Counted from the first letter of the stretch, positions 36,101-45,946 are shown. The stretch: DNA of 64,000 bases from Anaerosolibacter sp. (GCF_029240175.1 NZ_JARBTM010000008.1:62001-126000), one strand, 5' to 3'. The notes: a model not told the origin generated them from the letters alone. A program made the numbers and translations.

Positions 36101-36561
36101 GAGACCTAAGCCGTATGGGCAGTGATGTGTTTTTCCATGGATTGTATGAGGGTGAGACCTGCGAAGTAGAGATCGCTGAAGGAAAGGCATTGATCATTAA
36201 GTTGGTAGAAATCGGAAAGGTTAACCATGAGGGCAATCGGCAGATTGTATTCGAAGTCAATGGCAATCGAAGAGAAATTGCCATTGCAGACAAAGCAAGC
36301 CAGGTTCGCCTTGATACGAAGACCGTTGCTATGGCAGATCCTTCGAATAACATGGAGGTGGGTGCAAGTATCCCAGGGACTGTGGCCAAGATCTTTGTGC
36401 AGCCGGGAGAGACCGTAAAAGAGAATCAAACCCTTATGATCATTGAGGCCATGAAAATGGAAACTAGTGTTGCATCTACCGCCGCAGGTACTGTAGAGTC
36501 TGTTTTGGTGAAGGAAGGACAGCAGGTAAAATCAGGAGAATTGTTACTACAGTTAAAATAA
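33124..36561 (+). CDS. pyc: Pyruvate carboxylase
   Basis: 1145 residues, full length for the single-chain enzyme that makes oxaloacetate from pyruvate, bicarbonate and ATP. Biotin carboxylase domain at 1-455, with the ATP-grasp KAAAGGGGRGMRIV near 164 and EMNPRIQVEHTVTE. Carboxyltransferase domain from about 535 (DTSMRDAHQSLMATRVR), with the active-site lysine in AIKDMSSLL near 708 and the LHTHDTSGNG metal histidines. PYC_OADA region follows, and a C-terminal biotinyl domain with EAMKMET, biotinylated lysine K1111. GGGGAGAAG precedes ATG 33124. Monocistronic, with its own promoter and terminator. Role: anaplerosis in a fermentative metabolism. Confidence 0.98.
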   Translation: MQQHTKFKRVLVANRGEIAIRVFRACHELGIRTVAIYSKEDQCALFRTKADESYLIGKNKGPIEAYLNIDEIIRLALKKGVDAIHPGYGFLSENPEFARKCEESGIVFIGPHYTMMEKLGDKIKSKIVAKEWGVPTIPGIEKAVVSEQEVIHAANQCGYPIILKAAAGGGGRGMRIVRKESDLLKEFQSAKNEAKKAFGIDDIFVEKYLEKPKHIEVQILGDAHGNIVHLYERDCSIQRRHQKVVEFTPAFSLSDEKRQSICNDALKIARAVNYKNAGTIEFLVDTHGNHYFIEMNPRIQVEHTVTEMVTGIDIVQSQILVAQGYPLNSLEIGIASQEDIQPRGYAIQCRVTTEDPSNNFAPDTGRIDVYRTGSGFGIRLDGGNGFTGSVVSPYYDSLLVKTVSYSRTFEDAAKKAIRSIKELTISGVKTNAAFLINVLNHEDFLKGECDTGFLANHPELFAIGHKADKELRVLQYIGEKVVNETKGLKRDFDVPMVPKAPMPSSLHGTKQILIEKGPEGVVNWIKDQKKLLLTDTSMRDAHQSLMATRVRTRDMLKIAKDTAILGQDLFSLEMWGGATFDVAYRFLKESPWVRLEELRKKIPNVLFQMLVRGANGVGYRNYPDNVIREFIKESANSGIDVFRIFDSLNWLKGMEVAIDEVLKNEKIAEVCMCYTGDILDERKDKYSLDYYVKMGKEIERAGAHILAIKDMSSLLKPYAASKLIKALKDEISIPIHLHTHDTSGNGVATILMAAEAGVDIVDTALNSLSGLTSQPALNSIVAALENTERDTGIRLKDVQKLSDYWSDVRPVYEQFESGLKSGTTEIYKYEIPGGQYSNLKPQVESFGLGHRFNEVKEMYKKANEMLGDIVKVTPTSKVVGDLAIFMVQNDLTPENICSKGKDLAFPDSSVDYFKGLLGQPMGGFPEALQNLVLKGEPHITTRPGELLEPEDFSKIEKHLSEKFNIVPTMRDMLAYALYPKVFEEYLTYIAKYGDLSRMGSDVFFHGLYEGETCEVEIAEGKALIIKLVEIGKVNHEGNRQIVFEVNGNRREIAIADKASQVRLDTKTVAMADPSNNMEVGASIPGTVAKIFVQPGETVKENQTLMIIEAMKMETSVASTAAGTVESVLVKEGQQVKSGELLLQLK

Positions 36562-36565
36562 TTGA

Positions 36566-36605
36566 AAAGATGCCAGCACAGGGTGAGCCTGGGCTGGCAT
36601 CTTTG
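36566..36605. terminator. pyc terminator
   Basis: AAAGATGCCAGC and GCTGGCATCTTT around a 15-base loop. Confidence 0.85.
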
Positions 36606-36677
36606 ATTCTTACATATAAATTATGTAGTTGAATTCCTTCCTTGATTTGGATAAACTTAAGGATAGGGAGTTTCACT

Positions 36678-36860
36678 TTATTGGGGATCCCGATGGGTAA
36701 GTTTATCAATCTTGTGTACCAGGATTTCCATAGCATCTGCAATTTTTCTATTGGATGTAGCAAGAACATGGAAGAGATAGATCATGTAGATCATGATGCC
36801 AAGATAAACCAAGAAGAACAGACCGCCCATGATAGGGAAACCGTAACCAAGCATATTCAT
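36678..36860 (-). CDS. Small single-pass membrane protein, 60 aa
   Basis: ATG 36860 follows AAAGGGG by 7 bases. One hydrophobic helix GGLFFLVYLGIMIYMIYLFHV, then a charged cytoplasmic helix SNRKIADAMEILVHKIDKL. Hypothetical small membrane proteins of this kind are common in clostridia. It diverges from larC with 84 bases between. Confidence 0.6.
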   Translation of the reverse strand: MNMLGYGFPIMGGLFFLVYLGIMIYMIYLFHVLATSNRKIADAMEILVHKIDKLTHRDPQ

Positions 36861-36944
36861 CGTATCAACCCCTTTCTATATTTATCATAACACTTAAATA
36901 TATATCCGTATATACATACATATGAAAAATTGGAGGAATTTGGA

Positions 36945-37715
36945 ATGAAGAAAATTTTGTTCTTTGATTGTTTTTCAGGTATTAGCGGCGATATGACCAT
37001 CGGTGCCCTATTGGACCTAGGTGTGGATCAGGCCCAGTTTATGAATGAAATCGAGAAGCTTCATGTTCATGGGTATGAGCTGGAAATTGAGAAGTCCATT
37101 AAAAAAGGAATTACAGGTACAAGATTTCATGTGCACCTGACGGATCACCATCATGATCATGATGATGATCATCATCACCACCATCATGATCACCGTAATC
37201 TGTTTGATGTGGAGAAGATTATTGATGACAGCAGCCTAAAGGACAATGTAAAGGTGATGAGTAAGAATATTTTTCGATTGGTGGCGGAGGCAGAAGCCAA
37301 AATCCATGGTAAACCCTTGGATCAAGTACATTTCCATGAGGTAGGTGCCATTGATTCTATCATTGATATTGTGGGTGCTGCCATATGTATGGATCTTTTG
37401 GGTGTCGACGAGGTATATGCATCACCGCTCCATGTGGGAACTGGTTTTGTCCATTGTGCCCATGGGGTGTTTCCTGTGCCAGCCCCAGCTACCCTAGAGA
37501 TATTGAAGGGCGTTCCTATTTACAACAGGGGTATTGAAACAGAGCTGGTTACACCTACAGGTGCTGCCATCATAAAGGCGTTGAGCGAAGGCTTCGGCGA
37601 TGTACCTGCAATGGAACTAAACCGCATCGGGTATGGATTAGGGAAAAAGGATTTGGCGATTCCCAATGTGCTTCGGATATATTTAGGGGAAAAAAAAACG
37701 AGAAAAATAGGCTAA
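36945..37715 (+). CDS. larC: Nickel-pincer cofactor biosynthesis protein LarC, N-terminal frame (LarC1)
   Basis: 257 residues from ATG 36945 (GGAGG 8 bases upstream). LarC inserts nickel into the pyridinium dithioacid mononucleotide made by LarB and LarE. FFDCFSGISGDMTIGALLDLG is the family N-terminus. A His/Asp-rich nickel-binding stretch runs at about residues 65-85. HEVGAIDSIIDIVGAAICMD and GVFPVPAPATLEILKG follow. The frame closes at TAA 37715, but the downstream half lies in the -1 frame, and the slippery run A AAA AAA sits at 37691-37697 in the right register. As in Lactiplantibacillus LarC, the full protein probably arises by a -1 frameshift. larA, larB and larE are absent here. Confidence 0.92.
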   Translation: MKKILFFDCFSGISGDMTIGALLDLGVDQAQFMNEIEKLHVHGYELEIEKSIKKGITGTRFHVHLTDHHHDHDDDHHHHHHDHRNLFDVEKIIDDSSLKDNVKVMSKNIFRLVAEAEAKIHGKPLDQVHFHEVGAIDSIIDIVGAAICMDLLGVDEVYASPLHVGTGFVHCAHGVFPVPAPATLEILKGVPIYNRGIETELVTPTGAAIIKALSEGFGDVPAMELNRIGYGLGKKDLAIPNVLRIYLGEKKTRKIG

Positions 37716-37717
37716 TC

Positions 37718-38152
37718 ATGTTGGAATGCAACATCGATGATATGAACCCTGAAATCTATGGCTATGTGATGGAAAAAGCTTTAGAAGCTGGAGCCCTGGA
37801 TGTTTTTATGGTGCCCATCATCATGAAGAAGAATCGGCCAGGTATTATATTGTCAATCCTGTGTGAGTTAGAAAAGAAGGAAGACATGGAAAAACTAATA
37901 TTCTTGGAAACTACGACCTTAGGCATCAGAAACTATGAAGTGGATCGAAGTGCTTTGGAAAGAAAGGTGCTGCGTGTACGTACAAAGTATGGGGTTGTAA
38001 GCATGAAGATTGGCTTTATGGGGGGAAAAATCCTTAAGTATGCCCCCGAGTTTAATGACTGCAAGGAAATTGCAGAAAGCTTTTGCATACCCTTAAAAAA
38101 GGTGTACGAGGATGTTCAGTTTGCTATGAAAAAATACGTTGAGAGTATGTAG
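37718..38152 (+). CDS. larC: LarC, C-terminal frame (LarC2), read by -1 frameshift
   Basis: 144 residues if started at ATG 37718, but no RBS of its own is seen. When read by -1 slippage at the A9 run, the fused protein would run YLGEKKNEKNRLIMLECNID and on, total about 407 residues, the normal LarC length. MLECNIDDMNPEIYGYVME and the later LGIRNYEVDRSALERK are the usual LarC C-terminal blocks that bind CTP and nickel. A simple inactivating indel in a homopolymer is the alternative. Confidence 0.88.
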   Translation: MLECNIDDMNPEIYGYVMEKALEAGALDVFMVPIIMKKNRPGIILSILCELEKKEDMEKLIFLETTTLGIRNYEVDRSALERKVLRVRTKYGVVSMKIGFMGGKILKYAPEFNDCKEIAESFCIPLKKVYEDVQFAMKKYVESM

Positions 38153-38166
38153 AATATTGCGACTAT

Positions 38167-38205
38167 ATAAAATCCCTTGAATCTGTATTGACAAGGGATT
38201 TTATA
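38167..38205 (+). terminator. larC terminator
   Basis: TAAAATCCCTT and AAGGGATTTTA around a 14-base loop. TTGACA at 38188, inside the hairpin, may be the -35 of the following riboswitch leader. Confidence 0.65.
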
Positions 38206-38237
38206 TTTGATAAGTTATATAAAAATATAAAGAATCA

Positions 38238-38312
38238 ACCCTCATATATGTTTGGGAATATGGCCCGAATGTCTCTACCAGACGACCGTGAATTGTCTGA
38301 CTATGAGTGGAA
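38238..38312 (+). promoter_or_regulatory. Guanine riboswitch
   Basis: CCCTCATATATGTTTGGGAA-TATGGCCCGAA, then TGTCTCTACCAGACGACCGT and TGTCTGACTATGAG give all three purine-aptamer stems. The base before UAUGAG is C (GACTATGAG), the C74 that pairs with guanine or hypoxanthine; adenine switches have U. It precedes guaB. Confidence 0.95.
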
Positions 38313-38340
38313 TTGACGTGGATTTTCTATTGTTTTTGCC

Positions 38341-39907
<1,567 letters not shown>

Positions 39908-39913
39908 TTAAAA

Positions 39914-40011
39914 AACGGTACGCGGTGAGCGGTGCCCCGGATAGAACGATAAACTGAAGATAATGATATAGGCCGTGAAACCGGTAACCGGATACCGTGA
40001 ACCGAGCCTTA
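39914..40011. repeat. GGTACGCGGTGAGCGGT / CCGGATACCGTGAACCG dyad repeat
   Basis: Units such as CGGTACGCGGTGAGCGG on the left and GGTAACCGGATACCGTGAAC on the right fill the guaB-guaA gap. One related unit is at 17693. Confidence 0.6.
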
Positions 40012-40027
40012 TACAAGGAGGAAAAAC

Positions 40028-41563
40028 ATGCATCCACAAGAGTTGATTTTAATTATAGATTTTGGCGGGCAGTATAATCAGTTAATTGCAAGACGTGTAA
40101 GGGAACAGAATGTTTACTGTGAGGTGGTTCCTTATCACACATCGATAGATAAGATTAAGGCTAGGCATCCAAAGGGAATAATTTTTACGGGGGGGCCTGC
40201 CAGTGTATATGCGGAAAATGCACCTACCTGTGATCAAGAAATCTTTCAGTTGGGCATTCCGATTTTAGGTATCTGCTATGGCGGTCAGCTGATGGCTCAA
40301 ATGTTTGGCGGCAAAGTAAACAGAGCGGCCTCTAGGGAATATGGCCGTGTGGAATTAAGCATCATGGACCGTGAGGGAATTTTTCATGAGGTGCAGAATA
40401 ACTCCAAATGCTGGATGAGCCATACGGACTTCATCGAGTCGGCACCAGAAGGCTTCCAGATCACAGCTACGACAGACAACTGCCCTGTGGCAGCCATGAA
40501 GAATAGTGAAAAGAAATTATATGCAGTGCAGTTCCATCCAGAGGTAGAGCATAGTGAAAAGGGTAGAGAAATGATTCGCAACTTCCTTTATGAGGTATGT
40601 GAGTGCTCTGGGGATTGGAACATGCATGATTTTGCAGAGAAAACCATCCAAGAGATCAAAGAACAGGTTGGCGATAAGAAGGTGCTTTGTGCCCTTTCCG
40701 GCGGGGTAGATTCTTCTGTAGCCGCAGTCCTTGTGCATCGGGCCATTGGAGATCAACTTACCTGTATTTTTGTGGATCATGGCCTTTTAAGAAAGAATGA
40801 AGGGGATCAAGTGGAAGAGACCTTCAAAAACCAATTTAACATGAATTTGATCCGTGTCAACGTGGCAGACCGATTCTTGGGCAAACTAAAGGGTGTTTCA
40901 GATCCTGAAACCAAGAGAAAGATTATCGGAGAAGAATTTATCAGGGTGTTCGAGGAAGAGTCTAACCGCCTAGGAAAAATGGATTATCTTGTACAAGGAA
41001 CTGTATATCCTGATGTCATCGAAAGTGGTACCGATACAGCGGCAGTCATCAAGAGCCATCACAATGTAGGCGGTCTTCCAGAGGATATGGACTTCTCATT
41101 AATAGAACCACTACGACAGCTGTTTAAGGATGAAGTTAGAAAAGTAGGGGAAGAATTAGGCATACCTGAGGAAATCGTATGGAGACAACCTTTCCCAGGA
41201 CCAGGACTGGCCATCCGTGTATTAGGAGAGATCACAGAGGATAAGCTTCATATTGTGAGAGAATCCGATGCCATTTTAAGAGATGAAATCAGAAAAGCAG
41301 GATTGCATAGAGACATTTGGCAGTACTTCACGGCTCTGCCAAACATCCGCAGCGTTGGGGTTATGGGTGATGAAAGAACCTACAGCCATACGGTGGCAGT
41401 CCGTGCCGTTACCAGCACCGATGGCATGACATCCGACTGGGCAAGAATCCCCTATGAGGTGCTAGAGAAGATATCCAATCGTATCGTTAATGAAGTGGAT
41501 AACGTAAACAGAATCGTATATGATATCACAAGTAAGCCTCCTTCAACCATAGAGTGGGAGTAG
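40028..41563 (+). CDS. guaA: GMP synthase (glutamine-hydrolysing)
   Basis: 511 residues, normal length. Converts XMP, ATP and glutamine to GMP. Class I glutaminase domain at 1-195 with the nucleophile C83 in [11 protein letters not shown] and [16 protein letters not shown]-pyrophosphatase domain with the PP-loop [14 protein letters not shown] near 225, and the C-terminal dimerisation domain ending [16 protein letters not shown] precedes ATG 40028. Likely read through from guaB under the same guanine riboswitch. Confidence 0.98.
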   Translation: MHPQELILIIDFGGQYNQLIARRVREQNVYCEVVPYHTSIDKIKARHPKGIIFTGGPASVYAENAPTCDQEIFQLGIPILGICYGGQLMAQMFGGKVNRAASREYGRVELSIMDREGIFHEVQNNSKCWMSHTDFIESAPEGFQITATTDNCPVAAMKNSEKKLYAVQFHPEVEHSEKGREMIRNFLYEVCECSGDWNMHDFAEKTIQEIKEQVGDKKVLCALSGGVDSSVAAVLVHRAIGDQLTCIFVDHGLLRKNEGDQVEETFKNQFNMNLIRVNVADRFLGKLKGVSDPETKRKIIGEEFIRVFEEESNRLGKMDYLVQGTVYPDVIESGTDTAAVIKSHHNVGGLPEDMDFSLIEPLRQLFKDEVRKVGEELGIPEEIVWRQPFPGPGLAIRVLGEITEDKLHIVRESDAILRDEIRKAGLHRDIWQYFTALPNIRSVGVMGDERTYSHTVAVRAVTSTDGMTSDWARIPYEVLEKISNRIVNEVDNVNRIVYDITSKPPSTIEWE

Positions 41564-41569
41564 TACCCA

Positions 41570-41740
41570 ATGAACCAAGGGATAGCGAAGGTGAATTGTA
41601 GGTACTACCCCTGTCAGGGTTGGCGAGGCTTGTAGTGACCAGGGAGAGTAACAAGCCCGCAACCTACGGCGGGAGTAGTACCCAGTGAAACAAGCGATAG
41701 TTACTAGTCCGCAACCTACGGCAGGAGTAGGATAGAGGCG
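41570..41740. repeat. Imperfect direct repeats downstream of guaA
   Basis: TACCCAATGAACCAAGGGAT and TACCCAGTGAAACAAGCGAT, and CCGCAACCTACGGCGGGAGT and CCGCAACCTACGGCAGGAGT, form two pairs of near-copies in this gene-free gap. They include CCGCAACCTACGGCGG-type palindromes. No coding potential seen. Confidence 0.55.
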
Positions 41741-41773
41741 TTTGAGATACTGATTTTTAGAGGTAATAACTAG

Positions 41774-41829
41774 CAGGTGAGTTAGATTTCCTTTGTATAA
41801 AGGCTGTCTAAATCACCTGTTTTAATTTT
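41774..41829 (+). terminator. guaA-region terminator
   Basis: CAGGTGAGTTAGA and TCTAAATCACCTG (one mismatch), followed by TTTTAATTTTTT. Confidence 0.65.
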
Positions 41830-41900
41830 TTGGAGGAGAAAAGCGGTAAATATAGAAATAGTTATTGTTAGAAAGAATATTTATATCTAGAGGTGTTATT

Positions 41901-42245
41901 ATGAACAATTTACCTCAGAGAAAGCATCAACGACTAAAAGATTATGATTATTCTCAGGTGGGATACTACTTTGTGACTATTTGTACGCAAAATAGGGTGC
42001 ATTTATTTGGACAAATTGTAGGGGCGATTCGTGAATCGCCCCTACCTAAGAGGTCGTCATTATCAAAATTGATTGGATATTTAAAGATGAATACAGCAAA
42101 GGAAATTCATATTAGTAGTAAAGATATAAGTGTATGGCAACGGGGGTATCATGATCATATCATTAGGAGTGAAAAAGAATACCAAGAAATCAGTAACTAT
42201 ATAGAAACAAACTGCTTAAAATGGGAATTGGATAAGTATTATTAA
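41901..42245 (+). pseudogene. RAYT (REP-associated tyrosine transposase) with internal deletion
   Basis: 114 residues from ATG 41901. The N-terminus RKHQRLKDYDYSQVGYYFVT, the CTQNR that follows and the C-terminal WQRGYHDHIIRSEKEYQEIS with NYIETN are RAYT/Y1-transposase sequence. The usual middle part with the HUH motif (MPNHIHGI-type) is missing: after LFGQIV the reading frame goes straight into VGAIRESPLP, encoded by the palindrome GTAGGGGCGATTC-GT-GAATCGCCCCTAC at 42018-42045. An active enzyme is unlikely. The same palindrome occurs free at 15252 and 22394. Confidence 0.8.
42018..42045. repeat. REP palindrome inside the RAYT relic
   Basis: GTAGGGGCGATTC, GT, GAATCGCCCCTAC: perfect 13-bp arms, in frame within the transposase relic. 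Confidence 0.8.
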
Positions 42246-42284
42246 GACAAAGTAATAGCACAGGAAAATTAGGAGGGTTTTGAT

Positions 42285-42902
42285 ATGGACAGTATTATTT
42301 TCGATTTAGATGGAACGCTGTGGGATTCTACAGATGTGGTATTGATGGCTTGGAATGATGTAGTAAAGAGACATCAACAGATAGCAAAACCCCTAACAAA
42401 AGATGATATAAAGGGCATCATGGGACTTCAAGTCAAAGAAATTGGCAAAAAGCTGTTTCCTGGATTAGGAGAGGATATGCAGCTAAAAATTCTCAATGAA
42501 TGCTGTGAGATAGAATGCGGCTACATAGAGAAGCAAGGGGGTCTATTGTATGATCACTTAGAAGAAGTGCTCCGTGCTCTTTCTCAGAGGTATAAGTTGT
42601 TTATCGTCAGCAATTGTCAGTGTGGTTACATAGAAGCTTTCTTAAAGTATCATAAACTAGAGGGCTATTTTGCTGATTTTGAAAATCCGGGAAGAACGTG
42701 CCTATCCAAAGGGGAGAATATAAGATTGATTATGGAGAGGAATAATCTACAAGGTTCTGTGTATGTAGGAGATACGGCAGGGGATCAAAAAGCTGCAAAA
42801 CAGGCAGGTATTCCCTTTATTTATGCTAGGTATGGGTTTGGCAAAGTAACCGAATTTGACTATGTCATCGACAGTCTGGATAATCTCTTGAAATTATTTT
42901 AA
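42285..42902 (+). CDS. HAD-superfamily hydrolase
   Basis: 205 residues. Motif I IIFDLDGTLWDST with nucleophile D7 and D9, motif II FIVSNCQCGYIEAFL, lysine in LSKGENIRLIMER, and motif IV VYVGDTAGDQKAAKQAGIPFI. The helical cap lies between motifs I and II, as in phosphoglycolate-phosphatase-like enzymes. Substrate unknown. AGGAGGG precedes ATG 42285. The WYL regulator starts 13 bases after the stop, so the two are co-transcribed. Confidence 0.88.
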   Translation: MDSIIFDLDGTLWDSTDVVLMAWNDVVKRHQQIAKPLTKDDIKGIMGLQVKEIGKKLFPGLGEDMQLKILNECCEIECGYIEKQGGLLYDHLEEVLRALSQRYKLFIVSNCQCGYIEAFLKYHKLEGYFADFENPGRTCLSKGENIRLIMERNNLQGSVYVGDTAGDQKAAKQAGIPFIYARYGFGKVTEFDYVIDSLDNLLKLF

Positions 42903-42915
42903 GGAATGGGTTGAC

Positions 42916-43851
42916 ATGAAAAAGGCAGAACGACTCAACGGAATCATATATGCTCTTAAAGAAAAGGGCAAGCTTAATTGTAAGGAGCTATCTGAATTAT
43001 TTGAAGTAAGTGAGCGAACCATATATCGAGACATGGATGCCCTAAGTCAATTGAAAGTTCCTCTGTTTTCCTATGAAGGGAAAAAAGGAGGATATGAAAT
43101 TGATGAAAGTTACTTTATTCCCAGCATCCAGTTGACAGAACAAGAAGTCATTATGTTATTAATGGTGCTAAATATGGGTCAAGCCATAAAGATTCCCAAC
43201 TTGGGCAGCGAATATCAGTTGCTTCGGGCTAAAATCATCAATGTGCTGACTGAGCGTGATCGGAAAAAAGTCAATCAGCTATTGAAGCATGTATCATTTT
43301 ATGTGGATAGATTGTTACCGAAGGACTATTCGGAGAAGGTACTGCCAACAATTTTAGAAAGCTTTATGGAAGGGAGAAACATCTCTATTACTTATTATGT
43401 ACCAGCTAATGGGCGCATGACAGAGAGAAAGGTATCTCCTACAGAATTGTTTTATAGCGATGGTGGCTGGTATGTCTCAGGGTTTTGTCATAAGAGATTG
43501 GAGAAGAGAACCTTTCGTCTAGATCGGATTGACAAGATAGAGCTTATGGATGAGATCAATGCTTACCTGGGAAAATCAATCCATAGTACCTATGACAAAT
43601 TTGTACTTAAGGAATATCATTTTGAAATCAGTAAACCCTTGTATCGATTGATTCGAGAAAACTTTTATATGGAAAATTGTACAGTGCTGGCAGATGGCGA
43701 AAGAATGGAGATTTACGTCCTATCAAAGTATGAGGAGGAGATGACAAATCTTGTTTTGAGCAATCCCCATGATATTAAACTCCTAGGCCCAGCATCCTAT
43801 ATAGAATATATAAGAACATTAATTCATGAACTATATAACAAATATATTTAA
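42916..43851 (+). CDS. WYL-domain transcriptional regulator (YafY-like)
   Basis: 311 residues. N-terminal HTH_11 (ERLNGIIYALKEKGKLNCKE, then LSELFEVSERTIYRDMDALS), middle region, and a WYL domain at about 140-225 with ISITYYVPANGRMTERKVSP and GGWYVSGFCHKRLEKRTFRLDRI, the latter holding the W-Y and R residues that contact ligand. A WCX-like tail follows. WYL regulators often sense nucleic-acid or nucleotide ligands. Paired with the HAD gene. ATG 42916 has AAGGAATGGG upstream. Confidence 0.9.
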   Translation: MKKAERLNGIIYALKEKGKLNCKELSELFEVSERTIYRDMDALSQLKVPLFSYEGKKGGYEIDESYFIPSIQLTEQEVIMLLMVLNMGQAIKIPNLGSEYQLLRAKIINVLTERDRKKVNQLLKHVSFYVDRLLPKDYSEKVLPTILESFMEGRNISITYYVPANGRMTERKVSPTELFYSDGGWYVSGFCHKRLEKRTFRLDRIDKIELMDEINAYLGKSIHSTYDKFVLKEYHFEISKPLYRLIRENFYMENCTVLADGERMEIYVLSKYEEEMTNLVLSNPHDIKLLGPASYIEYIRTLIHELYNKYI

Positions 43852-43862
43852 AATATTTTCAA

Positions 43863-43894
43863 GAAACTCTGACAGGTTTATGTCAGAGTTTCTT
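43863..43894 (+). terminator. Terminator after the WYL regulator
   Basis: GAAACTCTGACA and TGTCAGAGTTTC around GGTTTA. TATAAT at 43898 may be the -10 box of the next gene. Confidence 0.8.
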
Positions 43895-43933
43895 CGTTAT
43901 AATACATGTAGATAATAGAAAAGGGGTGGGAAT

Positions 43934-44866
43934 ATGATATATACAGTGAATGGGCCAATTCTTAAGGAGCAAATGAAGCCCACATTATGCCATGAACACT
44001 TTAAATGGGAAAATGAAGAGAACTACGCCAATCAACTGTACTTTGACAGAGAATACGATGATGAAAAAATTGAGGAGGCTTACCAAAAACTACTGCCTGT
44101 ACTACAAAAGCTATATACAGCTGGATGCAGGTCCATTGTGGAGGCTTCACCACCACTAGGGGGTCAAAATATAAAGCTGCTGAGAAAGCTCTCCATGGCC
44201 TCAGGGATCAATATTATTCCATGTACTGGCCATAGCCTGCCCAACTATGTCCATAGGATTCATCGTGAAAGATATGCCGAGCAGTTGTCGGATCGATGGA
44301 TAAAAGATTTTCAACATGGGCTGGATACCATAGATGGAGTTACCATTAAACCAGGACATATTAAGCTGCTCCTTATGAGGGGAGAACTGTCTGAGGTTGA
44401 CAGAGAATTACTTCGGGCTGCCATCATGACAAATAAGCAGGTAGGAATACCAATTCATTGTCATATACTCGAAGCAGCATTGGCGGATGAAGTGATGGAT
44501 TTATTGGAAGCGGAGAAGGCGAACTTCGATAAGTTTTTATGGTCCCATACCCTTCGGGATAAAAATTATGATACGATCCATCGAGCGCTGGATCTTGGTA
44601 TATGGCTAGGATTGGATTTGATCAAGGCAAATGAATATGGAGAGAATTTGGGTTTCATCAAAGAGGCCATCGTTGATGGTTTTGAAAATCAGATCCTACT
44701 CTCCCAGGACTATGATTTTTATGACGAGGTCGCAGCCCACGGGGAGCATCACCCCTGCGCAGCTTTCTTCACAGATTTCATTCCCTACTGTATAGCCCAT
44801 GGTATTTCACCGGATACACTGGATGACATTATATCGAAGAACCCTGGCGAGTTTTATAATTTCTAA
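43934..44866 (+). CDS. Phosphotriesterase-family metal hydrolase
   Basis: 310 residues. TLCHEHFKW near residue 17-25 gives the HxH metal pair. GHIKLLLMRGELSEVDRELLRAA supplies the bridging lysine region, PIHCHILEAA and SHTLRDKNYDTIHRALDLGI the following histidines, and LLSQDYDFY the final aspartate. These are the phosphotriesterase (PTE/PHP-like amidohydrolase) motifs. Natural substrates of such bacterial proteins are often lactones or phosphodiesters; none is assignable here. GGGGTGGG precedes ATG 43934. Confidence 0.82.
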   Translation: MIYTVNGPILKEQMKPTLCHEHFKWENEENYANQLYFDREYDDEKIEEAYQKLLPVLQKLYTAGCRSIVEASPPLGGQNIKLLRKLSMASGINIIPCTGHSLPNYVHRIHRERYAEQLSDRWIKDFQHGLDTIDGVTIKPGHIKLLLMRGELSEVDRELLRAAIMTNKQVGIPIHCHILEAALADEVMDLLEAEKANFDKFLWSHTLRDKNYDTIHRALDLGIWLGLDLIKANEYGENLGFIKEAIVDGFENQILLSQDYDFYDEVAAHGEHHPCAAFFTDFIPYCIAHGISPDTLDDIISKNPGEFYNF

Positions 44867-45042
44867 GGAATTGGAGAGATCACCGAATATAGCCTATTAA
44901 CATTTCACGAAAAAAATCTTAAGCAGGTTCAATAGCTAGGGACTATATAAGGGAGCTTTTAACATACAAATTGGATACTAAACATCATTTTCAAATCATA
45001 TGATTAGTAGAAGGAATTCGTGAATATAAGGAGTTGAAAAGG

Positions 45043-45627
45043 ATGGTTATGTTTCCAAGAAAACCTACAAATTGTCCGCCGGATGCTGGGAGATATACGG
45101 TTAGACCCGGTGATGTGATGTATCGAATTGCCAGAAATTATCAAATGGATTTGAATCAACTGCTTGAAGCCAATCCCCATATATCTCATCCCGGTCTGAT
45201 TGTACCCGGGGATGTGTTATGTATTCCTAAGATTAAGCTTTCGCCCTACTGTACGATTTTACAACCTGTGGAAGAAGAATATTCCACAGCGAGTGGGACG
45301 GTAATGGTGAGCAAAACCCCAAATTATGAGAAATCTGTAAGTATCATCGCCGTTTTGCCTGGACTGGAGACCCTAAACGATAACTATAAACAATATGAAG
45401 CCTATCTTATTTATACGACGCCAACGGATAATCGTGCCCTGAACAAACCCCTTCATAAAGTCCCAGAGACACCAAATACATGGGCGGCTACCATTGACTT
45501 AACACCTGAAGACATAAAAGAAATACCCAGAAATGTTAAGATCGTGATCAGTGCTACCAGGACGGAATATCCGGAACCACCACCTGGAGATTTAATCATT
45601 CTGGAGGGGAACATCAGCCGATTCTAA
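45043..45627 (+). CDS. LysM-domain protein (SafA/YkuD-like surface or spore protein)
   Basis: 194 residues from ATG 45043, with AAGGAG 9 bases upstream. LysM domain at about 17-65 (YTVRPGDVMYRIARNYQMDL, then NQLLEANPHI and GLIVPGDVLCIP). The C-terminal domain (about 75-194) is beta-rich, with YSTASGTVMVSKTPNYEKSV and PPPGDLIILEGNI. No signal peptide is seen, which fits a spore-coat/cortex LysM protein, but that is inference. A 176-base gap upstream holds nothing I recognise. Confidence 0.8.
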   Translation: MVMFPRKPTNCPPDAGRYTVRPGDVMYRIARNYQMDLNQLLEANPHISHPGLIVPGDVLCIPKIKLSPYCTILQPVEEEYSTASGTVMVSKTPNYEKSVSIIAVLPGLETLNDNYKQYEAYLIYTTPTDNRALNKPLHKVPETPNTWAATIDLTPEDIKEIPRNVKIVISATRTEYPEPPPGDLIILEGNISRF

Positions 45628-45721
45628 TGTGAATATGTCCTGAAAAAATATTCTATCAGCTTGTCACACTTCTATTATTCCTATCATAGCTTGTATTGAA
45701 AAGGAAAGGAGTGTGACATGT

Positions 45722-45946
45722 ATGGGAAGAAAATGTCCAAAAACCCCTACTGCAGTAAGTCCTATGAAAGCTCCTATGAAAGCCCCTATGGAGCGAGTGC
45801 CTGTATTTTATCCAGAGCCACCCCATTACAATCCAACGGGAAATGAATATGATTATGTACCGAGGAAATATAGTGTAGACCAGTATATGAAAACATCGCC
45901 TGCAAAGGCTGATAAACATGGATGCGCAGCTTCAAAGAAGCGCTAA
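45722..45946 (+). CDS. Small proline-rich hypothetical protein, 74 aa
   Basis: ATG 45722 with AAAGGAG ten bases upstream. Repeats PMKAPMKAPME and FYPEPPHYNPTGNEYDYVPR. An overlapping frame from ATG 45718 gives 42 residues rich in S and Y, with better RBS spacing, so the true product is uncertain. Following a LysM gene, it could be a small coat component. Confidence 0.45.
   Translation: MGRKCPKTPTAVSPMKAPMKAPMERVPVFYPEPPHYNPTGNEYDYVPRKYSVDQYMKTSPAKADKHGCAASKKR

Noticed and set aside
45656-45919. Minus-strand frame rich in R, H, W and C opposite the small proline-rich gene
   Set aside because: No RBS, odd composition, and the plus-strand frame has a strong AAAGGAG site.
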